DNA from: an uncultured Eubacteriales bacterium
Lineage (GTDB): Bacteria > Bacillota > Clostridia > Oscillospirales > Oscillospiraceae
Direction of reading: 5' to 3'
Length of the DNA stretch: 11,869 bases
NCBI GenBank assembly: GCA_902475855.1
Contig: CABSBF010000054.1
Location: forward strand, 1 to 11,869
Below are positions 6,275-11,869 of this stretch, in pieces. A model generated the notes under the pieces. That model searched no databases and had not been told where the DNA came from. It saw nothing but the letters and a program-made list of their open reading frames with translations. The position numbers and the translations under genes are program-made. The stretch's first letter is position 1. Each line of letters opens with the position of its first letter.

Positions 6275-7318
6275 TCATCCGAAAATCCGGGTGATGGAAG
6301 CTTCCGTCAGCCGGTCTACGGCGGAAAAGTCCACAAAGGGGCGGCAGAGAAGCTCAATCCGATCATGCAGACGTTTGGCCTTCTGCATATGCATTACAGC
6401 ACGGCGCAGGAGAGAGCGCGTCGTATCCAGACAGAATTGCAGTTCATGCCGCTGCTCCGGCGGCAGACAGGAATTCAGGTCGAGGCGGCAGAAAGTGTCG
6501 CCTTCGTATGGATGCGCGGCGGTATCGCAGAGAAAGGCGGCTCCGGCGCTGGGAATCAGCAGATGTGCAGGCGCCCCTTGTGGCTGTAGGGGAGAATAGC
6601 AGACGATACATTCATGGCCGAGAGACTGCGCACGCCGCAGAAGCAGCTCCAGAAGCTGCGGCGCAAGGAGATAGTCGTCGCGCAGCAGATAGATTCGCTC
6701 GCAGAGTGCAGCGGCACTTTCGGCGCAGAGCCAGCCCCCTGCGGGCGTGACGGCTTCCAGAAAGCGCTTTTTGCAGATTGGATGGTCTCCCAGAGGTTTC
6801 AGCGCCGAAAGCGAAAGACACTCCGCAATGGCATGAAGCTCTTCACCACAGGCGAAGCAGTCCCTTGCGGTGCGCACGGAGTCGAGCAGCTTGTCGGCGG
6901 CGGCAAGACAGGCTGTTACATGCGGATACTGTGCAGCATTTTCCTGCTGAGCCTGCCGGATTTCTGCCTCATTTGCGCGGAGTCCGGCATCGTAGAACTC
7001 TCCGAAGTTGAGATAATTGGCGCTGCCGCCGCACAGACGCGGTTCCAGCACGTGCGGTGCGGTTCCGTCCACAAAACCCAGAGAAAGCCCGGGGAGAAGC
7101 ACCCCATCGAGAGATTCCGGATCGGAGGAGCAGAGAATGTAGGAAACATCCACTCCGCGCGCTTCTGCTTCTTTGCCGATTCTGCGCATGAAGGTGGATT
7201 TGCCGCAGCCGGAGCCGCCCTTGATGATATGAAGTTGTTCCAGCTCGTCAAAAAGGGAATCATAGTGAGATAGAAAACCCTGCGGCGTGCAGGCACCGAG
7301 AAAAAAGGTGGTAGTCAT
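6275..7318 (-). CDS. P-loop ATPase, PRK06851-like, with degenerate second half
   Basis: A 347-residue protein resembling the uncharacterised Firmicutes ATPase family known as PRK06851. The first half carries an intact Walker A GGSGCGKS (34-41), then YILCSSDPESLDGVLLPGL (60-78) and VDGTAPHVLEP (83-93), typical of the family. The second half repeats this plan: LGACTPQGF (7-15) is echoed by LEAVTPAGGW (187-196), and DGTAPH (84-89) by DTAAHP (265-270). In the place where the second Walker A should be, it reads YLLRDDYLLAPQLLELL (210-226), with no glycine-rich GKS/T loop. No membrane segment is seen. The role of the family is not known to me. The start ATG has AGGAGG at 7326-7331 with seven-base spacing; the frame stays open upstream across feoA but that part is not coding. 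It is divergent from feoAB. Confidence 0.78.
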   Translation of the reverse strand: MTTTFFLGACTPQGFLSHYDSLFDELEQLHIIKGGSGCGKSTFMRRIGKEAEARGVDVSYILCSSDPESLDGVLLPGLSLGFVDGTAPHVLEPRLCGGSANYLNFGEFYDAGLRANEAEIRQAQQENAAQYPHVTACLAAADKLLDSVRTARDCFACGEELHAIAECLSLSALKPLGDHPICKKRFLEAVTPAGGWLCAESAAALCERIYLLRDDYLLAPQLLELLLRRAQSLGHECIVCYSPLQPQGAPAHLLIPSAGAAFLCDTAAHPYEGDTFCRLDLNSCLPPEQRHELQFCLDTTRSLLRRAVMHMQKAKRLHDRIELLCRPFVDFSAVDRLTEASITRIFG

Positions 7319-7444
7319 GGCATTGCCTCCTGTCAGTCTGTCTATATGGTTTATGCTGTGGCGAAGCCGTCTGTGCAGGACAGACAGAAAAAGGCACAAA
7401 ACCCCATCTGTCGGTATAGACTGTACGGAAGGGAGGAAGGTGGA

Positions 7445-7675
7445 ATGACTTTGAACCGCCTTTCCGCCGGACAGTGTGCGAACGTTACGGCGCTGCTGCT
7501 CGGCGGTGCGATCCGGCGGAGACTGCTTGACCTCGGGCTGATCGAGGGAACGCGGGTGTGCTGCGTTCGCCGGGCGCTTACGGGAGATCCTGTAATTTTC
7601 AGCTTCCGCGGAACGATGGTCGCGCTGCGCCGGGAGGACAGCGCCCGCATCTGTGTGGAGGTGGTAGGAACGTGA
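7445..7675 (+). CDS. feoA: FeoA family ferrous iron transport accessory protein
   Basis: A 76-residue SH3-like domain protein that works with FeoB in Fe(II) uptake, probably by contacting its cytoplasmic GTPase part. The family plan is complete: LNRLSAGQCANVTAL (3-17), RRRLLDLGLIEGTRVCCVRR (24-43), GDPVIFSFRGTMVALRRED (47-65). The start is supported by GGGAGG at 7431-7436, eight bases upstream; the in-frame stretch before it has no family similarity. The stop overlaps the feoB GTG by four bases (GTGA, 7672-7675), so translation of the two is coupled. No recognisable Fur box is seen in the 126-base gap upstream. Confidence 0.9.
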   Translation: MTLNRLSAGQCANVTALLLGGAIRRRLLDLGLIEGTRVCCVRRALTGDPVIFSFRGTMVALRREDSARICVEVVGT

Positions 7676-9501
7676 AGCTGGTGGCACTTGCGGGAAATCC
7701 CAACGTAGGCAAAAGTACACTCTTTAACGCATTGACCGGACTAAACCAGCATACGGGAAACTGGCCCGGCAAGACGGTGGAGTTGGCACAGGGAAGCTAT
7801 GAGTATAAGGGAACATCCTACCGGCTGGCAGATCTGCCCGGGACATATTCTCTGGTCAGTCGTTCACAGGAGGAAGAGGTGGCGGAACGCTTTTTGCGTG
7901 AGGGCGGCGCAGACTGCACGGTAGTAATCTGCGATGCGACATGCCTGGAACGGACGCTGTGTCTGGCGTTGCAAGTGCTGGAGCTGACGCCGAGGGTCGT
8001 GCTCTGTGTCAATCTGATGGACGAAGCGGCGCGGCTGGGACTGTCGGTCGATGCACATGCGCTGGAGTGCGCTCTGGGGGTACCGGTCGTTCCCGCCTCC
8101 GCAGGATCGGGAGAGGGAATTGCAAAGCTGCAGGAGGCGGTGCGTGAGGTCTGCGACGGCTTCTATCCGCTGCCAAAGACGGGAAGCGGCCGCATTCGGG
8201 GAGAGACGGAGGAAGAATCAGATGAAATCGCACGCGGCTTTGTACACCGTGCAGAGAAACTGGCGGGAGTGGCACAGGAGACACCGTCCAAAAAAGGGCG
8301 CACACTGACACAGCGGTTGGACAGTGCGCTGCTGCATCCCTTTTTTGGCTATCTTGTGCTGCTGGTGCTGCTGCTCGGTGTGTTCTGGCTGACGATTGCC
8401 GGAGCGAATTATCCGTCCGAAGGACTACAATGGTGTTTTGACCGGTTGGGGCTGCTTCTGTGCCGCGTTGGAGATGCGCTTCGACTGCCAAAGGAGATAC
8501 AGGGCGCATTGCTGGACGGCATCTACGCCACGACTGCACGTGTCGTTTCCGTGATGCTGCCGCCCATGGCGATCTTTTTCCCGATATTCACGATTCTGGA
8601 GGACTTCGGCTATCTGCCCCGCGTGGCATTTTTGATGGATCACGGTTTTTACCGCGCCGGTGCCTGCGGCAAGCAGGCGCTGACAATGTGCATGGGCTTC
8701 GGCTGCAATGCGGCAGGGGTAATTGGCTGCCGCATCATCGACTCTCCACGGGAGCGAAAGATCGCTGTCCTGACCAACGCCTTTGTTCCGTGCAACGGGC
8801 GTTTTCCGGCACTGATCTTTTTGATCGGTCTGAGCTTTTCCGGTGGCTCTTCACTGCTGGGGGCGCTCTGCCTGACAGGGTGCGTGCTGCTGTCCGTGCT
8901 GATGACGCTGGCAGCGTCCGCGCTGCTGCACCGCACGGTGCTCTGCGGGGAGAGCTCTTCCTTTGCGCTGGAACTGCCGCCTTACCGCCGCCCACGCATC
9001 TGGCAGGTGATTGTGCGTTCGGTCAGGGATCGTACCCTGTTTGTTCTTGGCCGCGCCGTGGCGGTCGCTGCACCGGCGGGGCTCGTGATCTGGCTGCTGG
9101 CCAATGTGCGCGTCGGCGGAGCATCTATGCTTCAATCTGCGGCGAGCTTTCTAAACGCGCCGGCGGGTGCAATGGGCATGACCGGTGCGGCACTCATGGC
9201 GTTTGTGCTGGGAAGCCCGGCAAATGAGCTCGTTCTGCCGATTCTGATGATGATCCTGACAGCGGGCAGCGGGTATGGAACGGAGAGTACGGCGGCGATG
9301 GGAGCAATCCTGATGCAGCACGGTTGGACTTGGCAGAACTCTCTCTGCACGCTTGTGTTTTTCCTGTTTCACTGGCCCTGTACGACTACGTTGATGACTA
9401 TCCGCAAGGAAACGGGGAGCCTGCGCTGGACGATTCTGTCCATATTGCTCCCGACGGCCTTCGGTGCATCTCTCTGTATGCTTTTAAATCTGATGCTGTA
9501 A
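7672..9501 (+). CDS. feoB: Ferrous iron transporter FeoB
   Basis: A 609-residue membrane protein that imports Fe(II) and is driven or gated by a cytoplasmic GTPase domain. GTPase motifs: G1 GNPNVGKS (8-15), a G2 threonine within TGNWPGKTVE (28-37), G3 DLPG (54-57), G4 NLMD (114-117), G5 SAGSGEG (143-149). After a soluble spacer (~165-218) come multiple membrane segments with the gate signatures MCMGFGCNAAGVIGCR (339-354) and FVPCNGRFP (371-379), and a late HWPC motif (567-570). It is on the short side for FeoB (often 650-770), but both gate regions are present and the end seems complete. The start is GTG at 7672, chosen because the G1 motif begins at residue 8 and GGAGG lies at 7657-7661; it overlaps feoA by four bases. 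Confidence 0.93.
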   Translation: MKLVALAGNPNVGKSTLFNALTGLNQHTGNWPGKTVELAQGSYEYKGTSYRLADLPGTYSLVSRSQEEEVAERFLREGGADCTVVICDATCLERTLCLALQVLELTPRVVLCVNLMDEAARLGLSVDAHALECALGVPVVPASAGSGEGIAKLQEAVREVCDGFYPLPKTGSGRIRGETEEESDEIARGFVHRAEKLAGVAQETPSKKGRTLTQRLDSALLHPFFGYLVLLVLLLGVFWLTIAGANYPSEGLQWCFDRLGLLLCRVGDALRLPKEIQGALLDGIYATTARVVSVMLPPMAIFFPIFTILEDFGYLPRVAFLMDHGFYRAGACGKQALTMCMGFGCNAAGVIGCRIIDSPRERKIAVLTNAFVPCNGRFPALIFLIGLSFSGGSSLLGALCLTGCVLLSVLMTLAASALLHRTVLCGESSSFALELPPYRRPRIWQVIVRSVRDRTLFVLGRAVAVAAPAGLVIWLLANVRVGGASMLQSAASFLNAPAGAMGMTGAALMAFVLGSPANELVLPILMMILTAGSGYGTESTAAMGAILMQHGWTWQNSLCTLVFFLFHWPCTTTLMTIRKETGSLRWTILSILLPTAFGASLCMLLNLML

Positions 9502-9502
9502 A

Positions 9503-9536
9503 TCAGCCGCTCTTTTCAAATGAAAAGAGCGGCTGA
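9503..9536 (+). terminator. Perfect 16-base hairpin after feoB
   Basis: Bases 9503-9518 (TCAGCCGCTCTTTTCA) pair perfectly with 9521-9536 around a formal AA loop. It starts one base after the feoB stop. No T run follows (GGACAG), so it may rely on the second hairpin at 9544-9573, or act mainly as a 3'-end stabiliser. Confidence 0.65.
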
Positions 9537-9543
9537 GGACAGA

Positions 9544-9573
9544 AAAAGCTCCCGGAGAAATCCGGGAGCTTTT
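9544..9573. terminator. Rho-independent terminator for rplA (-), also usable by feoB (+)
   Basis: Bases 9544-9556 (AAAAGCTCCCGGA) pair perfectly with 9561-9573 around a GAAA loop (+ strand). On the - strand it follows the rplA stop by four bases and ends in TTTTTC, a classical terminator. On the + strand it ends in TTTTAC and could finish feoB transcripts that pass the first hairpin. Confidence 0.88.
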
Positions 9574-9577
9574 ACAA

Positions 9578-10267
9578 TTACAGCTTTGCAGTATTGACCT
9601 TGATGCCGGGGCCCATGGTGGAGGCGACGACACAGGAACGGATATACTGGCCCTTGGCTGCTGCCGGCTTTGCCTTGATGACGGCGCCGAGCAGAGTGTT
9701 CAGGTTTTCGGTCAGCTTTTCAGCACCGAAGGAAACCTTGCCGATGGGGCAGTGGATGATGTTGGTCTTGTCAAGACGGTACTCGATCTTACCGGCTTTG
9801 ATCTCCTTGACCGCAGCGGCGACGTTCGGAGTGACGGTACCGGCCTTGGGGGAAGGCATCAAGCCCTTCGGGCCGAGGACCTTACCAAGACGACCGACGA
9901 TACCCATCATATCCGGGGAAGCGACAACGACATCGAAGTCGAACCAGTTTTCCTTGGTGATCTTTTCCACGAGCTCCATGCCGCCGACATAGTCAGCGCC
10001 GGCCTCTTTGGCTTCGTCAACCTTGGCGTCCTTTGCAAAGACAAGAACCTTGCGGGTCTTACCAGTGCCGTTCGGAAGAACGATGGCGCCGCGAACCTGC
10101 TGATCAGCGTGACGGGAGTCAACGCCAAGCTTGATGTGGATTTCGACAGTCTCGTCGAACTTGGCCGGCGCGGTCTTCACGACCAGTGCCAGCGCATCGG
10201 GAACTTCATACTGCACGGAGCGGTCAATCTGCTTCGCGCTATCTTTATATTTTTTACCTCTAAACAC
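9578..10267 (-). CDS. rplA: Ribosomal protein L1 (uL1)
   Basis: A 229-residue protein of the large subunit that forms the mobile L1 stalk and assists release of deacylated tRNA. It is also the classical translational repressor of its own operon. Typical blocks are MFRGKKYKDSAKQID at the start, FDETVEIHIKLGVDSRHADQ (37-56), VRGAIVLPNGTGKTRKVLVF (58-77) and GRLGKVLGPKGLMPSPKAGT (125-144), with a normal length. The start codon is GTG (10267-10265), supported by GGAGG at 10277-10281 with nine-base spacing and by family alignment. It lies 59 bases after rplK; that gap holds a folded motif repeated from the rplK leader. A terminator follows, so rplJ and rplL are not next in this operon. Confidence 0.96.
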   Translation of the reverse strand: MFRGKKYKDSAKQIDRSVQYEVPDALALVVKTAPAKFDETVEIHIKLGVDSRHADQQVRGAIVLPNGTGKTRKVLVFAKDAKVDEAKEAGADYVGGMELVEKITKENWFDFDVVVASPDMMGIVGRLGKVLGPKGLMPSPKAGTVTPNVAAAVKEIKAGKIEYRLDKTNIIHCPIGKVSFGAEKLTENLNTLLGAVIKAKPAAAKGQYIRSCVVASTMGPGIKVNTAKL

Positions 10268-10286
10268 TTGTTAAATCCTCCTTAAA

Positions 10287-10312
10287 GTGGTGATGCGGAA
10301 TAATCCTCCCAC
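10287..10312 (-). promoter_or_regulatory. Candidate L1-binding leader motif upstream of rplA
   Basis: On the - strand, GTGGGAGG (10312-10305) and CGCATCACCAC (10297-10287) frame a short insert. GUGG and CCAC at the ends pair, and GGA/UCC inside forms a small hairpin with a UUAU loop. The two flanking blocks match those in front of rplK. Resemblance to the GGUGGGUAG/GAUACCACC part of the 23S L1-binding site suggests translational feedback by L1; this is inference. Confidence 0.5.
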
Positions 10313-10326
10313 ATATGCGACTGTAA

Positions 10327-10752
10327 TCAGTCGACAACAGCGATACCCATGCTGCGGCAGGTGCCTGCAACCTGGCTCATCGCAGCCTCGATGGTGGCGG
10401 CGGTGAGGTCGGGCATTTTCTTCTCAGCGATCTCGCGAACCTGTGCGGTGGTGATGGTGCCGACCTTATCCTTGTTGGGAACGCCGGAGCCCTTGTCCTG
10501 ACCGATGGTCTTGAGGATGAGGGTGGGGGTCGGAGGAGTCTTGGTTACGAAGGAGAAGCTGCGGTCGGCATAGACCGTGATGATGACCGGAATCTTGAAA
10601 CCGGCCTGATCCTTCGTGCGCTCGTTGAACTCTTTGATGAACTGTGCGATATTGACGCCGTGCTGACCAAGAGCCGGGCCGACGGGGGGCGACGCGGTAG
10701 CCTTCGCAGCAGGAATCTGAAGCTTGATATAACCAGTAACTTTCTGTGCCAT
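10327..10752 (-). CDS. rplK: Ribosomal protein L11 (uL11)
   Basis: A 141-residue large-subunit protein that forms the base of the GTPase-associated stalk with L10 and binds the thiostrepton region of 23S rRNA. The sequence is typical end to end: MAQKVTGYIKLQIPAAKATA, the proline-rich SPPVGPALGQHGVNIAQF (21-38), the hinge TKTPPTPTLIL (70-80), and a C-terminal rRNA-binding domain ending AGTCRSMGIAVVD. The ATG has GGAGG at 10761-10765 with eight-base spacing. A GTG 23 codons upstream in frame lies inside the leader structure and is not used by the family. It is 83 bases after nusG, a gap filled by a branched RNA fold, and is followed by rplA. Confidence 0.96.
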   Translation of the reverse strand: MAQKVTGYIKLQIPAAKATASPPVGPALGQHGVNIAQFIKEFNERTKDQAGFKIPVIITVYADRSFSFVTKTPPTPTLILKTIGQDKGSGVPNKDKVGTITTAQVREIAEKKMPDLTAATIEAAMSQVAGTCRSMGIAVVD

Positions 10753-10774
10753 GATAAGCACCTCCAAATAGAAT

Positions 10775-10821
10775 GTGGTGATACGCAGGAGCGTATTTTT
10801 GGCGGGGAGAACCCCTCCCAC
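10775..10821 (-). promoter_or_regulatory. Branched rplK leader, candidate L1 autoregulatory element
   Basis: On the - strand, GTGGGAGG (10821-10814) and CGTATCACCAC (10785-10775) enclose two hairpins: GGGG-UUCU-CCCC (10815-10804) and AUACGC-UCCU-GCGUAU (10796-10781). GUGG/CCAC at the ends closes a three-way junction. It sits 22 bases upstream of the rplK ATG, before its ribosome binding site. L1 is known to repress the L11-L1 operon by binding an mRNA mimic of its rRNA site, which this resembles. Confidence 0.58.
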
Positions 10822-10835
10822 GTTTTACTGCCGGA

Positions 10836-11360
10836 TCAGTCGGAAACGGCTTCGACCTGATCGAGCTCCAGCTCGACGGGGGTTTCGCGGCCGAACATGG
10901 AAACGGTCACGCGAACCTTGTTCTTTTCAATGTCGAGCATTTCGACAAGGCCGTTGAATCCGGTCAGCGGGCCGTCCATGACGCGGACGGTATCGCCAAC
11001 GGCATAGCCGACGACGACTTCTCGCTTCTCAACGCCGAGCTGATAGACCTCGTCTTCCGTCAGAGGCGTGGGCTTGGTGCCGGAGCTGACAAACCCGGTG
11101 ACGCCGCGGACATTCTTGACGATGTACCAGGCTTCATCCGTCATGACCATCTTGATCAGAACGTAGCCGGGGAAAACCTTACGGTCGTAGGTTTTGGGGC
11201 CGTTGTCCGTGATCTCGGTGACGGTTTCCATCGGAATGGAAACCTGATGGATGATGTCCTGAAGCTGGCGCGTTTCAACTGTCTTTTCAATGGTTGCTTT
11301 TACGGTGTTTTCATAACCGGAATAGGTATGAACAACATACCACTTTGCACCTTCTGCCAT
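10836..11360 (-). CDS. nusG: Transcription termination/antitermination factor NusG
   Basis: A 174-residue elongation factor that binds RNA polymerase and, in many bacteria, couples it to other machinery. The NGN domain covers about 1-110 (KWYVVHTYSGYENTV, KVFPGYVLIKMVMTDEAWY, VRGVTGFVSSGTKPTPL). The KOW domain is at about 121-147 (VGDTVRVMDGPLTGFNGLVE), followed by VTVSMFGRETPVELELDQVE. Length and motifs are standard. The start ATG lies five bases after the secE stop and no clear GGAGG is present just upstream (CAAACTGTTCTGATCGCC), so translation is probably coupled to secE. Downstream is rplK. Confidence 0.96.
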   Translation of the reverse strand: MAEGAKWYVVHTYSGYENTVKATIEKTVETRQLQDIIHQVSIPMETVTEITDNGPKTYDRKVFPGYVLIKMVMTDEAWYIVKNVRGVTGFVSSGTKPTPLTEDEVYQLGVEKREVVVGYAVGDTVRVMDGPLTGFNGLVEMLDIEKNKVRVTVSMFGRETPVELELDQVEAVSD

Positions 11361-11365
11361 GGCGA

Positions 11366-11596
11366 TCAGAACAGTTTGCCAAGCAGGTCAATGCCAAAGC
11401 CGGCCAGAAGATCGAACAGACAAACAATGATGCCGACGATCAGAACGGAAACGAGAACGACAAGGGTGTTGTTCAGAAGCTGCTTGCCGGAGGGCCAGAC
11501 GACCTTCTTCAGCTCGCTCTTCATTTCGCGGAACCATTTGGCAAGACGCTTGCCGGTGCGGACGAAGAAATTCGGTTTTTTATTCGTTTCTGCCAT
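11366..11596 (-). CDS. secE: Preprotein translocase subunit SecE
   Basis: A 76-residue single-span subunit of the SecYEG channel. It shows an amphipathic N-terminal helix (NFFVRTGKRLAKWFREMK), the conserved block ELKKVVWPS (28-36), and one membrane segment at about 43-65 (NTLVVLVSVLIVGIIVCLFDLLA). ATG at 11596-11594 (MAETNKKP) is preferred over the in-frame GTG three codons earlier, because the AAAGGGTG stretch (11611-11604) then serves as the ribosome binding site. That site is weaker than most in this window. It lies 16 bases after rpmG and 5 bases before nusG, in the standard rpmG-secE-nusG order. Confidence 0.94.
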   Translation of the reverse strand: MAETNKKPNFFVRTGKRLAKWFREMKSELKKVVWPSGKQLLNNTLVVLVSVLIVGIIVCLFDLLAGFGIDLLGKLF

Positions 11597-11612
11597 TGTT
11601 TTCACCCTTTCA

Positions 11613-11762
11613 TCACTTTGTTTCGGTATGAACGGTATGCTTTCTGCAGAACCTGCAATACTTCTTCATTTCGAGACGGTCGGGGTCGTTCTTCTTGTTC
11701 TTCATCGTGTTGTAGTTTCTTTGCTTGCATTCGTTGCATCTCAGAGTGATCTTTACTCGCAT
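11613..11762 (-). CDS. rpmG: Ribosomal protein L33 (bL33), zinc-ribbon form
   Basis: A 49-residue large-subunit protein near the E site. The translation reads MRVKITLRCNECKQRNY, then NTMKNKKNDPDRLEMKKYCR and FCRKHTVHTETK. Four cysteines (C9, C12, C36, C39) form the zinc-binding pair of CxxC motifs, so this is the cysteine-containing (C+) version rather than the zinc-free paralogue expressed under zinc shortage in some Firmicutes. The start has a strong GGAGG at 11770-11774, seven bases before ATG. The gene is short and easily missed but intact; it heads the rpmG-secE-nusG-rplK-rplA cluster. Confidence 0.94.
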   Translation of the reverse strand: MRVKITLRCNECKQRNYNTMKNKKNDPDRLEMKKYCRFCRKHTVHTETK

Positions 11763-11791
11763 GTCGGCACCTCCTTAAATTTTTGCCTCCC

Positions 11792-11820
11792 TGTATACCG
11801 GCGGCTATTCAGATTTAGAA
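11792..11820 (-). promoter_or_regulatory. Weak candidate promoter for the rpmG operon
   Basis: On the - strand TATACA (11797-11792) could be a -10 box, with TTCTAA (11820-11815) 17 bases upstream as a poor -35. Its position, 29 bases before the rpmG ATG and after the terminator edge at 11854-11869, is suitable, but neither box is close to consensus. Confidence 0.27.
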
Positions 11821-11842
11821 GACACCGAAACTACATGGTGTC
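11821..11842 (-). other. Small hairpin upstream of rpmG
   Basis: GACACC and GGTGTC (11842-11837 and 11826-11821 on the - strand) can form a 6-base stem with a 10-base loop, followed by TTCTAAATC. It could be part of a terminator pair or chance; no T run makes it a clear terminator. Confidence 0.25.
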
Positions 11843-11853
11843 ATCCGCAGGCG

Positions 11854-11869
11854 AAAAAAGAGCGCACAA
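11854..11869 (-). terminator. Right half of a terminator for a gene beyond the window (partial)
   Basis: On the - strand the window opens with TTGTGCGCTC followed by six T's (11859-11854). This looks like the descending arm and T run of a Rho-independent terminator whose left arm lies outside the window. If so, the rpmG operon starts here with its own promoter. Confidence 0.38.

Noticed and set aside
7391..7420. Standard sigma-A promoter for feoA using TATAGA at 7415-7420
   Set aside because: The matching -35 position reads AGGCAC, far from consensus, so I do not list it as a promoter feature; it is kept only as part of the repeat finding.
7319..7444. Fur box upstream of feoAB
   Set aside because: No sequence close to the 19-base GATAAT-type inverted repeat is seen.
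7319..7720. In-frame upstream extension of the - strand ATPase across feoA
   Set aside because: It would overlap feoA on the other strand. The ATG at 7318 has an ideal ribosome binding site and the family similarity begins there.
8009..8539. Open - strand frame inside feoB
   Set aside because: Proline/arginine-rich, no start signal, lies within a well-supported transporter gene.
11763..11869. tRNA gene upstream of rpmG
   Set aside because: No cloverleaf, no T-loop GTTCGAATC-like sequence, and no acceptor stem could be found in this stretch.
1..11869. CRISPR array, insertion sequence, integrase, toxin-antitoxin or phage genes
   Set aside because: No regularly spaced repeats, no transposase or integrase motifs, and the gene content is core chromosomal.

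Overview
The window looks like a chromosomal segment of a spore-forming Clostridia, most likely the Oscillospirales (Ruminococcaceae/Oscillospiraceae) group. The reasons are the yabQ-divIC-yabR gene order, the paired DnaD-like and DnaC-like replication genes, the zinc-ribbon L33 in front of secE-nusG, the strong GGAGG ribosome binding sites and the moderately high GC with low-GC-type promoters. I cannot name a genus from the sequence alone.

Layout. (1) Bases 1-894, + strand: the probable 3' end of yabQ, then divIC, then a YabR-type S1-domain gene closed by a terminator-like hairpin. (2) 953-1651: a complete short-chain dehydrogenase resembling FabG/YmfI. (3) 1729-3669: a promoter with an extended -10 driving a two-gene replication unit, a DnaD-domain protein and a DnaC-like helicase-loader ATPase one base apart. 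(4) 3704-5509, - strand: an LTA-synthase-family membrane sulfatase convergent with the loader gene; both share one long hairpin, and the - strand stop codon lies inside it. (5) 5533-5590: two near-consensus promoters placed back to back, with abutting -35 boxes, for the sulfatase (-) and for a flavodoxin-fold protein with an Isf-like cysteine motif (+, 5615-6235). (6) 6275-7318, - strand: a P-loop ATPase of the PRK06851 type with a degenerate second half, divergent from feoA-feoB (7445-9501), the ferrous iron transporter. (7) 9503-9573: two hairpins in tandem between convergent feoB and rplA. (8) 9578-11762, - strand: the transcription/translation cluster rpmG-secE-nusG-rplK-rplA, read right to left. 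The 49-residue rpmG is easy to miss. The edge of an upstream terminator is visible at the right end.

How the genes work together. Most of the window is core machinery: cell division and sporulation, replication restart/helicase loading, polyanionic wall polymer synthesis, iron import, protein secretion, transcription elongation and ribosome assembly. The most interesting signal is not a gene. A bipartite RNA motif (GTGGGAGG...CGYATCACCAC on the - strand) occurs twice, once in the leader of rplK and once in the 59-base gap before rplA. It folds with a closing GUGG/CCAC helix and resembles the L1-binding part of the 23S rRNA L1 stalk, which suggests two separate L1 feedback sites in one operon. 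The ATPase with one intact and one decayed P-loop half is the second point of interest. I saw no CRISPR array, insertion sequence, phage gene, tRNA or rRNA.
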